The notes beneath the pieces were generated by a model. The model made no database searches and was not told the DNA's origin. It saw only the letters and a list, made by a program, of their open reading frames with translations. From Achatina immaculata (taxonomy: Eukaryota > Mollusca > Gastropoda > Stylommatophora > Achatinidae), in contig CM019696.1 in NCBI GenBank assembly GCA_009760885.1, positions 47,376,017-47,440,016 on the forward strand: a stretch of DNA of 64,000 bases, read 5' to 3'. This document shows positions 47,464 through 58,854 of this stretch, piece after piece (the stretch's first letter is position 1; each line of letters opens with the position of its first letter). The position numbers were made by a program, and so were the translations under genes.

Positions 47464-47582
47464 TACTTGCCTGAAGTAACAGAGGAAGATGGTGGTTGCT
47501 GTACTTGCCTGAAGTAACAGAGGAAGATGGTGGTTGCTGTACTTGCCTGAAGTAACAGAGGAAGATGGTGTTTGCTGTACTT
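47464..47582. repeat. minisatellite, 39-bp unit x3
   Basis: TACTTGCCTGAAGTAACAGA followed by GGAAGATGGTGGTTGCTG repeats three times with one or two substitutions. Confidence 0.9.
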
Positions 47583-47669
47583 GTCACCTATTTTGCAAAC
47601 TTGAGCTCTTGGCAGCTGATCCTGATCTTGAAAACTGGCATCAAGTCAGATTAGGAATGACACATGGCG

Positions 47670-49255
47670 GCTTTCCCAACTTCTCACAGCAAAGCTATGA
47701 AGCAGCAACTCTCTTACTATGCTGACTTTCCCAACTTCTCACAGCAAAGCTATGAAGCAGCAACTCTCATAACATGCTGGCTTTCCCAACTTCTCACAGC
47801 AAAGCTATGAAGCAGCAACTCTCATAATATGCTGGCTTTCCCAACTTTTCACAGCAAAGCTATGAAGCAGCAACTCTCTTACTATGCTGACTTTCCCAAC
47901 TTCTCACAGCAAAGCTATGAAGCAGCAACTCTCATAACATGCTGGCTTTCCCAACTTTTCACAGCAAAGCTATGAAGCAGCAACTCTCATACTATGCTGG
48001 CTTTCCCAACTTCTCACAGCAAAGCTATGAAGCAGCAACTCTCATAACATGCTGGCTTTCCCAACTTTTCACAGCAAAGCTATGAAGCAGCAACTCTCTT
48101 ACTATGCTGACTTTCCCAACTTCTCACAGCAAAGCTATGAAGCAGCAACTCTCATAACATGCTGGCTTTCCCAACTTTTCACAGCAAAGCTATGAAGCAG
48201 CAACTCTCATAACATGCTGACTTTCCCAACTTCTCACAGCAAAGCTATGAAGCAGCAACTCTCATAACATGCTGGCTTTCCCAACTTCTCACAGCAAAGC
48301 TATGAAGCAGCAACTCTCATAATATGCTGGCTTTCCCAACTTTTCACAGCAAAGCTATGAAGCAGCAACTCTTACTATGCTGACTTTCCCAACTTCTCAC
48401 AGCAAAGCTATGAAGCAGCAACTCTCATAACATGCTGGCTTTCCCAACTTTTCACAGCAAAGCTATGAAGCAGCAACTCTCATACTATGCTGGCTTTCCC
48501 AACTTCTCACAGCAAAGCTATGAAGCAGCAACTCTCATAACATGCTGGCTTTCCCAACTTTTCACAGCAAAGCTATGAAGCAGCAACTCTCTTACTATGC
48601 TGACTTTCCCAACTTCTCACAGCAAAGCTATGAAGCAGCAACTCTCATAACATGCTGGCTTTCCCAACTTTTCACAGCAAAGCTATGAAGCAGCAACTCT
48701 CATAACATGCTGGCTTTCCCAACTTCTCACAGCAAAGCTATGAAGCAGCAACTCTCATAATATGCTGGCTTTCCCAACTTCTCACAGCAAAACTATGAAG
48801 CAGCAACTCTCATAATATGCTGGCTTTCCCAACTTTTCACAGCAAAGCTATGAAGCAGCAACTCTCTTACTATGCTGACTTTCCCAACTTCTCACAGCAA
48901 AGCTATGAAGCAGCAACTCTCATAACATGCTGGCTTTCCCAACTTTTCACAGCAAAGCTATGAAGCAGCAACTCTCATACTATGCTGGCTTTCCCAACTT
49001 CTCACAGCAAAGCTATGAAGCAGCAACTCTCATAACATGCTGGCTTTCCCAACTTTTCACAGCAAAGCTATGAAGCAGCAACTCTCTTACTATGCTGACT
49101 TTCCCAACTTCTCACAGCAAAGCTATGAAGCAGCAACTCTCATACTATGCTGGCTTTCCCAACTTCTCACAGCAAAGCTATGAAGCAGCAACTCTCATAC
49201 TATGCTGGCTTTCCCAACTTCGCACAGCAAAGCTGTGAAGCAGCAACTCTCATAC
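47670..49255. repeat. minisatellite, 55-bp unit x~29, with variant pattern
   Basis: The unit is CTTTCCCAACTTCTCACAGC, AAAGCTATGAAGCAGCAACT, then CTCATAACATGCTGG (55 bp; 47671, 47726 and so on). Two variable spots alternate, TTCTC/TTTTC and the spacer (CTTACTATGCTGA, ATAACATGCTGG, ATACTATGCTGG, ATAATATGCTGG). Successive variants recur in similar order, which indicates multi-unit duplications. The final unit is degenerate (GCACAGCAAAGCTGTG). Confidence 0.95.
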
Positions 49256-49600
49256 TGATTCAACAACTTTCAGCCACAGGAAGATTTATATGTCGAAGTA
49301 AGAGCACTGCCAATGTTACCTAAAGGTTATGGGTCATATGCTTATTTATTTATAAACCTTTCTACCATTTCTGCAACACTTTCTTCCTGCTCTTTTGCAT
49401 GCTAATGATGATTCTCAATATGCCAGGCCAACTGAGGAAGGGTTTGACCATCCAGAAAAATCTGTCTGAAATAATATTTAACAAAATATTCAGCTGATTA
49501 GGGTAAACACGGGGTGTATCACCACAGTGTATATATCATCCCAAAACATGTTAAAAACAAATATGTATGTTGTTTGTCCATTGTCTTCAATGATGACCAC
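49256..49600. other. intergenic, no gene seen
   Basis: Unique-looking AT-rich sequence with no supported feature. Confidence 0.35.
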
Positions 49601-49990
49601 AGGTTCATCTTAGTTGAAGGAGAGGTGTGTCCTTGTGTGACCAACTAACCCTATACGGGCTCTAAAAGTTTTGCCACACACGAAACATATATGTCCAGAT
49701 TCAGTTGTGGGTGCTTGTGCTTGCCTTGGCTTTTCGCATTGGGCATTTGTGCTGGGCACTTTCAGTTCTTGAGTGCTCTGCTCTCTCAGCACCCAGGGTG
49801 GTTAAAGCCCTCCATGATGGGCGGACTTGTGCTGTGGCCTCTCAAGAGTTTATGTCTATCCTGAAGGCTTTGAGTGAGGTTTTGAGCGTATAAACAAATA
49901 TACCAACTGGCAGACAACCCATGACCTGCTGCTGATGACGTCCAGAGAGTGCGATTTTGATTATCTAGAATTTTTTCCAGAAAGTCCAAA
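49600..49990 (-). mobile_element. LINE C-terminal fragment with C2H2-like finger
   Basis: On the minus strand 49792-49610 ends in 'HICFVCGKTFRARIGLVGHT' plus RTH, a single C2H2 finger. A lone finger of this 'CGRxFRARIGLxSHxRTH' form is common at the end of non-LTR polyproteins in invertebrates. The upstream frame is broken at about 49790. A host zinc-finger gene is less likely because there is one finger and no other exon in sight. Confidence 0.45.
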
Positions 49991-51180
49991 ATCCTGGAAT
50001 TTGAGGACCACCAGACTGGAAGATCATCATCGCTGCTCTGTTGGTTCTCTCTCCATTAATCTCATTACTTCTGCTCATATTCAGCATTTTTATGTCGCAC
50101 ACTATAAATAACATATGGACCTTATAAAAACAAAACATGACATATTTCATCTTCACAAATGGCACTGAGGTAAGCAAATATTAGATTTTAATGCAGACTG
50201 CCAAGCATCTTCTTACTAAGCATCCACTCTCATGAATGATTCTACCATCACTCTACTGGCAGGGTCAACCACAGCAAGATTAAGTTGTGTCTGTGTAACC
50301 AGATCAGTCTCTTTGTTCTTCCAAATCTCCCCAATACAAGCAACCTCTTTATGTTTCTAACCCCAACTTCCACAATACCATATACATCTCAGTGCTAAAT
50401 AATATTCTAACCTGGCCTGAAACAACAATCCAGATTACTTTCTAGTTTTATTTAGCAGCATTTTCCCCAAAACTACTTACTGCTTGGTTTGTAGGTTTAT
50501 GAAGCTATTTATTGCTTGGTCTGTAGGTTTATGAAGCTATTGCTGGGTTATCTCCACATAAATGAAAACTTAATTTTACGGCAGGTAATGTTCTTGGCAA
50601 AGAATTCAAAATTCAAGCTGGATCAACTGAGCTGAAATGATTTTCTTTAATTCCAGGAGCAGACTAATATGTAACTGTTTCACAAGCTCCACCACCATGG
50701 GAAATGTATATTAGGCACAAAAATACAGTCATGAACTTAGTCGGATGTTGATTAAAAAAAAAAAAATCTCTATAAAATAAAAATTACTACTGATCTGTTA
50801 ACATTCAAATCACATTTTGTAATCAATAAAATTCACACTGGAGAACTTTTTTTTTAAATTGCTCAATTACATTTAAAACAAACAAAAAAATCTTGATTCT
50901 GAAATTTACTTTTTTCAGAATTTTATTTACAACCTCAGAGATGGAGGGACTAATAAGAACAGCCAACAATTTAAAGCTTTGATTTCTATCTAAAAGAAAC
51001 AAATGTCAGAATAATTTAATAACTGTTTAAGATACAGAAGAACCACATATACCACAAATGAGATGTTTGATAACTGGGCTTTTAAGTTTATGTAGGACAT
51101 AGTAATACCATATTATAACTCAAAATATGACATATTATTGGTAACTGAACAGATTTGATGAAATATAAGAAAGCCAGCAT
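49991..51180. other. intergenic, no gene seen
   Basis: AT-rich, with A and T runs and no coding frame of recognisable type. Confidence 0.35.
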
Positions 51181-51500
51181 CTTCTTCTTCTTCGTTCGCT
51201 TCTACCACCAAGATTGTCCCGTGATCCTGCTGAATTTACTCCTGCGTTCCTCGATGTGTCCCGTGGTTCCCGTGTGGTCCCCAAGAGGCCCACAAGAGAT
51301 CCCCGAAAGGATCACAAGAGGTTCAGAGTATTGCGGGGCTTGGGCGTGAATTCTTGGTGGGTCGCAGAAGCGGGATTGCGTGACACAGTGATTTTCATCA
51401 CACCAGTTTGATCCAGAGTTGGGCTTTCTCACAGGAAAACCTCGCTCTCCACTCCAATTAAATGTCTCCAAGGCGTGCGTCTCAAATAGCCTCTGACAAT
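51181..51500 (-). mobile_element. GAA-tailed repeat element, second copy (partial)
   Basis: Starts with CTTCTTCTTCTTCGTTCGCT and is about 75% similar by eye to 37965-38300, including 'GGTTCAGAGTAT', 'GAAGCGGGATTGCGTGACAC' and 'GACTTTCTCACCGGA'-like TGGGCTTTCTCACAGGA. It lacks the further tandem units and any rDNA. It is followed directly by an RTE copy. Confidence 0.6.
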
Positions 51501-51504
51501 CGAA

Positions 51505-52328
51505 TATTACGATGCCATAACAATTGGAGGTTATGAAATACCAGAGATTAGATATGCTGATGACACAGTGTTACTATCCACAACAGAAAAAGGAATGGAA
51601 AAACTAATTATGTCAGTCCGTAAGAACTGTGAAGAGCAGAACCTCTATCTTAATGCAAAGAAAACTAAATTGATGACAACTGACAAAACAAACAAGGCAG
51701 CTGAAATATATATCAATGAGGAAAAATTGGAAGAAGTGGAGAGTTTTGAATATCTTGGATCACTGCTAATTTATAATGGAGATACAATGAGGGAAATTAA
51801 AAGGAGGACATCTATTGCTCTTCAGAAAGTAAAACAAAGAATCTGTGGAGAGGAGCAGACAGAACTACAAAAATAAGATTTTTAAGGTCATGCATCTTTC
51901 TCATTGCAACATATGCCTGTGAGACGTGGACACTTAACAAAACAGCTGAGAAACGCATAAATGCCTTTGAATGTAAATGCTACAGAAGAGTTCTCCAAAT
52001 ATCATGGACACAAAAAAGAACAAATATATCTGTACTACAAGAGCTTAATATTGAAGAAGGCTGGCTAGTAAAGAGGATTAAAGAGAGAAAACTTAAATAT
52101 TTTGGACACATTAGACGACATGATAATTTAGAGAAGACCATATTGGAAGAATACATAATGGGAAAAAGAAAAAGAGGAAGACCAAAACGAAGATGGCTGC
52201 AAGAAATCGTTGACGATCTGCAAATGGACGCAGCAGCAGCAGGCCATCTTGCTCACAACCGAGAGGCCTACAGGAGAGCTGTTAGGGAGGCAAAGTTCCG
52301 CACGGGACATGCAAATGAATGAATGAAT
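51505..52328 (+). mobile_element. RTE-like LINE, 5'-truncated copy (best 3' half in window)
   Basis: Encodes 'YDAITIGGYEIPEIRYADDT' (catalytic YADD), 'KTKLMTTDKTNKAAEIYINE', '[20 protein letters not shown]', 'ATYACETWTLNKTAEKRINA', '[20 protein letters not shown]' and finally 'REAKFRTGHANE' with an (AATG)n tail at 52310-52328. A frameshift occurs near 51850. Upstream fingers, palm and endonuclease are missing. This copy gives the reference order used for the other fragments. Confidence 0.88.
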
Positions 52329-52415
52329 GGGTGAACCCCGGGACCTTTTTGGTGTGTACCAGAAAAAAAAGTCCCACTGCTGGGACTGAACCCGGTACCA
52401 CCAGATTAGTAAACA
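52326..52415 (-). mobile_element. SINE fragment (head type 2, 5' part)
   Basis: On the minus strand: 'GTTTACTAATCTGGTGGTAC', 'CGGGTTCAGTCC' (B-box-like) and 'GGTACACACCAAAAAGGTCC', matching the tRNA-proximal part of the SINE at 28.1 kb. It starts at the RTE tail. Confidence 0.62.
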
Positions 52416-53773
52416 GAGAAATAGAAAATAGTAAAAATAATAAATAGAAGATAAATAAATAAAATTAATTCACTCAGACTCATTATCAGTTCTGATTTTT
52501 AAAATACAAATTGTTTTATATGAATTTTATACAGAATCATAAAATCAAGGCAGGTGTGAAAAAAAAAAAGTAATGACTAAGCAAAATAGCATGGACTACT
52601 CATGTTGAAAACTGAATTAGTCAGCATAGCAAGTCTAACACTCTTTATAAAGTGGATGAGAAAATGTTAATTATAAGCACACATGTATTGAATATTAGAT
52701 TTAAGATCATATTCCACTGAAAGATGACTGAATTCAAGATTCTAAGAACTTTATTCTGAAGTAAGTGATAAAAATAGGCATGACATCATTTCCTGATAAA
52801 ATATGGCACTTGCAATATTTGATTAGAAAAAAAAAAAATCTGTGTTCATTCAAGGATGTCTGGCAGGTTTGGAGTTCAAATATATCACTTATTATCACCG
52901 CATAATAGTCACTTAGACATCAAAACTGAAAAATGAAATGTTTCACAATAATTTTAAAATTAGTATTTATAGCCTTTACAAACTTCAGCAATGGTATAAG
53001 ACTGTATATAGATATATAAATGTACCATCATAATTTCTGCTAATGACAGTTGCTAAATCACTTTCATATTCAGACTTTCAGTTGGTAGTCCCACTCTCAT
53101 AAATCTAGCATTTGTATTAGAATTCATGTTCTGTCATTCATAAAATCAAATACATTAAAGTGAATAAATAAAACTCAGCTGTCAGTACATCTCTAAATGT
53201 GTCTTAGTATATATTCTCCATCAGTTAAAAAAAAAATATGTAAGATTTAATATTAAAAAACACACATATACATACACATACATACAAATTTAAAATATCA
53301 GTTATCAACACTGATTACATTAACAAACGTATCTGCCTGCAGGTCAAAGCTTCACAAAAGATAAAATACAGTAAACATATGACCATCAATTTTATCTTTC
53401 TCCATTTACTTTACAGGTTTGGTGGATAACTTATAAGTCTCACAAAACAGAAATTTGTAACATCAGTGATAGAATGTTTGGAAGAGGATGTGCCATTGGT
53501 TGGGATAGGCACACACAAAAAAAAAATGATGCTGAAACAACATCCTTTTGCTGAATCATCACACTCTTGTGGCTACAACTTAATGCAGGGGTAATTTTCT
53601 TTTTCCTCTGTGCCAGTCTTCACTTGTATACAGCTAAATTATCCACCTTCAGATATAGGACACTCATTTAAATTTTACCTATAACTGTAATCAGTAAGCC
53701 AGGTTTACTTACAAATATGCCAGTCAAGCCTATTTGTTGTACTTCTCTACAGAGTGAATTTTTTCAAAACAGT
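52416..53773. other. intergenic, no gene seen
   Basis: AT-rich with no coding frame or internal repeat that I can support. Confidence 0.35.
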
Positions 53774-55806
53774 TAACATTTCTACTAACACAAAAAGGAA
53801 TGGAAAAACTAATTATGTCAGTCCAAAAGAATAGTGAAAAGCAAAGTCTATCTTAATGCGAAGAAAACTAAACTGATGACATCTGACAAAACAAATAAAG
53901 CAGCTGAAATATGTGTAAATGAGGAAAAACTGGAAGAAGCGGAGAGTTTTTGAATATCTTGGATCATTACTAACTACGAGGGGCGATTGATAAGTTCTCG
54001 GCATAAGGTACAAATACTTGAAACACACAGTTGATATTAGGTGCATTTGTAGATCAGGTTAATGTAAGATTCAACATCAAGTTTCAAGAAATAAACTGCA
54101 ACCAATTTTTTTTTTACAGGCTACTGAATTGGTAAGGGGTGGCAGAAATTGATAAAATGGATAAAATTTCTCATCGAGCAGTCATTCCTACCTCTGCATC
54201 AAGGGCTTATCATCGAAGGAGATCCATGAGGATATGGTGGAGACTCTAGGGGAGAGTGCCCCTTCTTATAGCACAGTGAAGAAATGGGCAGCTCAATTCA
54301 AACATGGAAGATGAACCCCATCCAGGAAGACCAGGAACGGTAACCACCGATGAAATCACCAGCAGAATCCATGACGTGATAATGGAGGATTGATGACACA
54401 CTGAGCAATACATTGCTACTGAGTTGGGCATCTCCCAGGAACATGTTCATGCCATTATTCACAATGATCTTTAAATGACAAAGGTCTCTGTTTGATGGGT
54501 CCCGAAACTTCTTGGAGCTGATCACAAATGACATCGCCTCAACATATCAAGAGACAATCTTGCCCATTTTTCTGCAGATCCTAAAAAAGTTTATTCAGCA
54601 AATTGTGACTATGCATGAGACTTGGGTTCATCATTTTCAACCAGAAACCACAGAACAGTCAAAGCAGTGGAAACATCATGGATCCCCACCTCCAAAGAAA
54701 GCAAGAGTGGTTCTGTCTGCAGGCAAAGTGATGGCTTCCATCTTCTGGGATTCAGAAGGTGTGTTATTGGTAGACTATCTTCAAAAGGGCAGAACGGTCA
54801 ACGGGGCCTATTACACTAATCTTGTGAAACAACTGCAGGTCAAACTGAAGGAAAAGCATCGAGGGAAATTGACGAGAGTAGTCATCTTTCATCAAGACAA
54901 TGCTCCAGTTCACAAGTCGGCAGTCATTAATGAATACAGCTTCCAGCTTTTTGAATATCCTTATTTCTCAGATTTTGCCCCTTCTGACTATTACCTGTTT
55001 ACCAAACTCAGAAAGGAGCTCAGTGGTCACAAATTTGCTTCAGATGATGACATCATTCATGCTGTATACCACTTTCTACTGGCACAAGATGCTGACTTTT
55101 ACAAAGAAGGGATCCGTATGCTCCAGGATCGCTGGACTATGTGCATAAACTTGAGAAATAACCCAAAAAAAGTTGTCCACAAATAATCCGTTGTACCTTA
55201 TCCTGAGAACTTATCAATGACCCCTCGTAATAATGGAGATACAAAGAGGGAAATTAAAAGGAGGACATCTATTGCTCTTCAGAAAGTAAAACAACTAAAG
55301 AAGCTGTGGAGAGGAACAGACAGAACTACAGAAATAAGATTTTTAAGGGGATTCATCTTTCCCATTGCAACATATGCCTGTGAGACCTAGACACTTAACA
55401 AAACAGCTGAGAAACACATAAATGCTTTTGAATGTAAATGCTACAGAAGAGTTCTTCAAATATCATGGACACAAAAAAGAACAAATATATCTATACCACA
55501 AGAACTTAATACTGAAGAAGGCTGGCTAGTAAAGAGGATTAAAGAGAGAAAACTTAAATATTTTGGACACATTAAACATCATGATAATTTAGAGAAGACC
55601 ATCTTGGAACGATATATAATGGGAAAAAGAAAGAAATGAAGACCAAGGTGAAGATGGCTGCAAGACATTGTTGATATTCTACAAATGGATGCATCAGCAG
55701 CAGGGCATCTTGCTTACAACCTAGAGGCCTACAGGAGAGCTGTCAGTGAGGCAATGTTCCACAAAAGACATGCAAATGACTGATGACTGAGTAACATTTC
55801 TACTAA
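53774..55806 (+). mobile_element. RTE-like LINE with 15-bp target duplication, split by a mariner
   Basis: TAACATTTCTACTAA flanks both ends (53774-53788 and 55792-55806). The LINE part runs 53789-53976 ('KGMEKLIMSVQKNS...') and resumes at 55228-55791 ('[20 protein letters not shown]' to 'KRHANDD') after the mariner. Removing the mariner and one TA restores the continuous codons of '[10 protein letters not shown]'. Stops and frameshifts show decay. The tail is a short (TGAC)n-like run. Confidence 0.92.
53977..55227 (+). mobile_element. mariner (DD34D-type) transposon, near full length, inactivated
   Basis: Ends CGAGGGGCGATTGATAAGTT and ...AACTTATCAATGACCCCTCG, flanked by TA (53975-53976 and 55228-55229); 1251 bp. 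The main frame 54512-55186 gives '[20 protein letters not shown]' (His where the first catalytic Asp should be), '[20 protein letters not shown]', '[13 protein letters not shown]', '[20 protein letters not shown]' and 'RWTMCINL'. The N-terminal domain is frame-shifted (54150-54480). It is the same family as the element in NECAP intron 7. Confidence 0.93.
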
Positions 55807-56715
55807 AATAATTTTTTAAAACTGGGTATTTCTGAACATGAAATGATTAAAGATGAGAATATGGGATGGGGCATATGCTTTAAAACAGAGGAATTTATCC
55901 TGACCAAGGTAATACAATTCTCAAACCCTTAAAATACAAGATTGTCCCATACATTATGGGATGGTTGGTCACTTTTACTCAGCCATCCTAAAACTCTGCT
56001 ATAATCAGTTATCACTCATCATCATTTACTTTATTCATTATCACATTTTTACTTAAATGTAATCATCAACAAATCTCTTATGTCCAAATGTCATGAATTC
56101 TCCAATTTCATTTGGTCACCAACATTTCTCTGCTTATACTCTGCTACATCCTATCTTCCAGGTTCCTTCTGCTGTTATCCTCAAATTTCACTCTGTTATT
56201 ACCAAAACTCATGACACAGCAATGGAGTCAGGAAAATAAACTAAACAGCAAACCATGCACAAATCACAAGAAAGCAGTCAAAGTTACTGGAAGACTAGCT
56301 GATTTGCATAGTGAAATCCTTAACAAATTTATAGAATGATGACCATTTCCATATAAAATTATTTGCCCTCTACATTCACTTGTTGAATTCATCACTAACA
56401 GTTACAACAGAATCCATTTTGTCCAGCTGCTAGCAGAGAAGGAAGAGTTTGTGTTCTAGGTAGGCCACACAAAACTGATTCTGCCCAGGAACACAGTTCG
56501 GCAAAAAAAAACTTCCATACCTTTTATTATAGTTCTGTGTTGGCTTCCACACATTTTTACTTCACAGAAGTGATAAACACATTTTTTTAAATTATATACT
56601 TCTTTTTGAAGAAGTATAATATAGCAATGATAGCATTAACAAGCAATTACTGGTAAATTACCAATAAAAAAAAAGAGAAAAATCAAGGTTTTGTAGGTCA
56701 TCAGTTACTGTAACT
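55807..56715. other. intergenic, no gene seen
   Basis: No supported coding region or repeat. A plus-strand frame at 56112-56339 has no family resemblance. Confidence 0.35.
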
Positions 56716-56718
56716 GAA

Positions 56719-56932
56719 AATCAGGCCATTAGGAAGATGATGGTGATGATGCTCAATTTGTACAGAGGAGAATCAGGCCAGTAGGATGATGATGGTGGTG
56801 ATGCTCAATTTGTACAGAGGAGAATCAGGCCAGTAGGATGATGATGGTGGTGATGCTCAATTTGTACAGAGGAGAATCAGGCCATTAGGAGGATGATGGT
56901 GGTGATGCTCAATTTGTACAGTGGAGAATCAG
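56719..56932. repeat. minisatellite, 52-bp unit x4
   Basis: Units starting AATCAGGCCAGTAGGATGAT lie at 56719, 56771, 56823 and 56875, ending TTGTACAGAGGAG. The first and last are slightly diverged. Confidence 0.92.
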
Positions 56933-57109
56933 TCAGTTTTGACTCTGGTTCAGAATGTGAGCATTTTGTTAAGATTAAATCTCACTGCAAATAATAAATA
57001 TAAAATTTCACACAGACATTTAATTCCTGGCATTTCTGAACGAGCGTTGGAAAAGCTACATATTCTTTCAAGTTAAACCTAAGTGCTCTGTTCATTTTAT
57101 TTATTTTTT

Positions 57110-57350
57110 TTTTTAACACAGGATTCATGTGAATCTATACTTTATCTCCTCTCTCTCTAATCCTTCATCCTGTGTGTGTTTGTATGATTAAGGCTCACAT
57201 CGAAACGTCACAACTTTGTAGTCATTAAAAAGCTGTTCCTACTTTTTCCCTAGTTTATACATTTTGGTATCATAGCTTTACTGCAGTGCCTCGTTTATAG
57301 TTGTATACTTACTTTTAAACTATACACTAGTTACTGTTAATTGCTGCTGA
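57110..57350 (+). repeat. dispersed repeat, also (inverted) at 41176-41410
   Basis: 'TCATGTGAATCTATACTTTA', 'GATTAAGGCTCACATCGAAA', 'CGTCACAACTTTGTAGTCAT' and 'TATCATAGCTTTACTGCAGT' are shared with 41.2-41.4 kb. This region ends about 280 bp beyond the stop of the minus-strand coding frame below. Confidence 0.5.
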
Positions 57351-57632
57351 TGTTTGTGATGTGTATTTAATTTTACATTAGAAAGAAAAATTAAAAAGTA
57401 CCAAATGTTATATTTATGTTCACTGACTATAATAACATTATTATTAATAAATATGCTGTAAAGCTACAAAAATCATTTAACAATCATATACAATATTCAT
57501 TATACAAGCACTCATCTTATAAAGCCTTCTGTCCAAGGAATGAAACAGTTTCAGTAACGGGATCTGAGAGTATGTATATCACTTCACTGAACTCTGTCAC
57601 ATTATAGTACTTCTTTACTCTTCACTATCTGC

Positions 57633-58223
57633 TCACATTACAGTACAGCTTTCCCCATCATCATCTTGCTCATTTATCAGTGACTGTAGTCTATTAATAA
57701 CTTCTTCATTGTCTCCAAAAACTTCCTGGGACAATAACTCGGTCATTACAGAAATAGTGGCTTCCAATTCCTGGCGTCCCAATCGCATGCAGGCATTTTT
57801 CCGTTTCACTCGTCCCCAGCACCGCCAAGTCTTCTCACAGAGAGACCTCGGTACTGGCATTTCTGAACAGTTTTCTATGAAACTCAGAGTGAAACGCAAG
57901 TCCTCATGGAATTCCGCAGACTTGTAGTACAGTCTATGAGCCCGAGGGATGAAAGCCCTGCCCACTTCGTATGGGTTTAACGGCCATTTTGAGGAGATGA
58001 GCCTTGACAAGTTAAGCTGTGGTTTGTAATGTGGTTCACATATACTGAGAATCTCTGTTCTCCATCTGTTACATAAAGTGACACAACAGTTAGAAAAGAG
58101 GTCACTAACTATACTTTTAAAATTTGAGCAAATGGCCAGTTTTTTTTTTTTAAATCTTCCTGAAACTGAGAGCAGCATATTCGTAGCAGTCAGCATCATA
58201 CAGATGGTGGATGCAACCATCAT
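57633..58223 (-). CDS. unknown protein, probable C-terminal exon with CAAX-like end
   Basis: I do not recognise the family. The frame has balanced, non-repetitive composition over about 145 residues, from 'RWRTEILSICEPHYKPQLNL' through 'SSKWPLNPYEVGRAFIPRAH' and 'KTWRCWGRVKRKNACMRLGR' to an acidic tail 'INEQDDDGESCTVM'. The last four residues, C-T-V-M, fit a prenylation (CAAX) signal. A plausible splice acceptor (TTTATGTAACAG) on the minus strand ends about 58070, just before 'WRTEI'. The real exon may therefore be about 57633-58070, with the less convincing 'MMVAST...' part being intron. No upstream exon is identified. It could also be a retroelement piece, but nothing matches one. Confidence 0.45.
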   Translation of the reverse strand: MMVASTICMMLTATNMLLSVSGRFKKKKLAICSNFKSIVSDLFSNCCVTLCNRWRTEILSICEPHYKPQLNLSRLISSKWPLNPYEVGRAFIPRAHRLYYKSAEFHEDLRFTLSFIENCSEMPVPRSLCEKTWRCWGRVKRKNACMRLGRQELEATISVMTELLSQEVFGDNEEVINRLQSLINEQDDDGESCTVM

Positions 58224-58254
58224 GTAGATGTTGGAATACAGATGACATGTCGGA

Positions 58255-58440
58255 CTGAGAATGGATTTATGGTGGCTTACGCGAAGACCTGGAGTGGACT
58301 CAAAAAGTGAAGCCTCTCATCAGACTCCACCACCATGTGGACCACACAAGCCCTACCTCTGTATGTTGACAGGAGCACCATTGAGGAAGTGAGCTATGGT
58401 CTTGGAGAGCTCCAGCTTCCATATCCTGATAGTCATACCA
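58255..58440 (+). repeat. dispersed repeat, also at 42810-43030
   Basis: Shares 'TGGTGGCTT..GAAGACCTGG', 'CAAGCCCTACC' and 'AGGA.CACCA.TGAG.. GAG' with 42.8-43.0 kb. No coding frame. Confidence 0.5.
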
Positions 58441-58557
58441 TCATTCTAGCATTACTATCTTCACACTCCACAAGTTACCAAAATACATACAGGGGAAATG
58501 ACATCCTATGCATGTCTATTATAAACATTTCATCTAATCTGTCAGGTGGACCTAAAA

Positions 58558-58854
58558 GAGTGGTTCCCAACCCCAGACTGTGACCTAAAGCAAAATCTGA
58601 GGGGGGTGGGGGGGGGTGAGACAAGGTCAAAAATGTAGAAAGAAAAAAAAAACATTTTTTTAAAATAAAGCATTTCAGGAAAATCCTATTACTTTATGTT
58701 TTCACACATGAATATTAAATTAACAACAAATCACCACTATTCACTGAAATAATTCTTACTGAATTTATTTTTTTTTTATTAATCTTTTTCATGGGTCACG
58801 GGTGCATATCACTGCTGGTTTAGGGTCACACTCAAAAAATACTGGGAACCACTG
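58558..58854. mobile_element. hAT-like MITE with probable 8-bp target duplication
   Basis: The left end GAGTGGTTCCCAACCCC and the right end ...CTGGGAACCACTG form inverted repeats of the hAT type. The flanks ACCTAAAA and GCCTAAAG agree at six of eight positions. The interior has no coding capacity. Confidence 0.65.

Noticed and set aside
49610..49792. Host zinc-finger gene
   Set aside because: Only one finger with a broken upstream frame; the form is typical of LINE C-termini.
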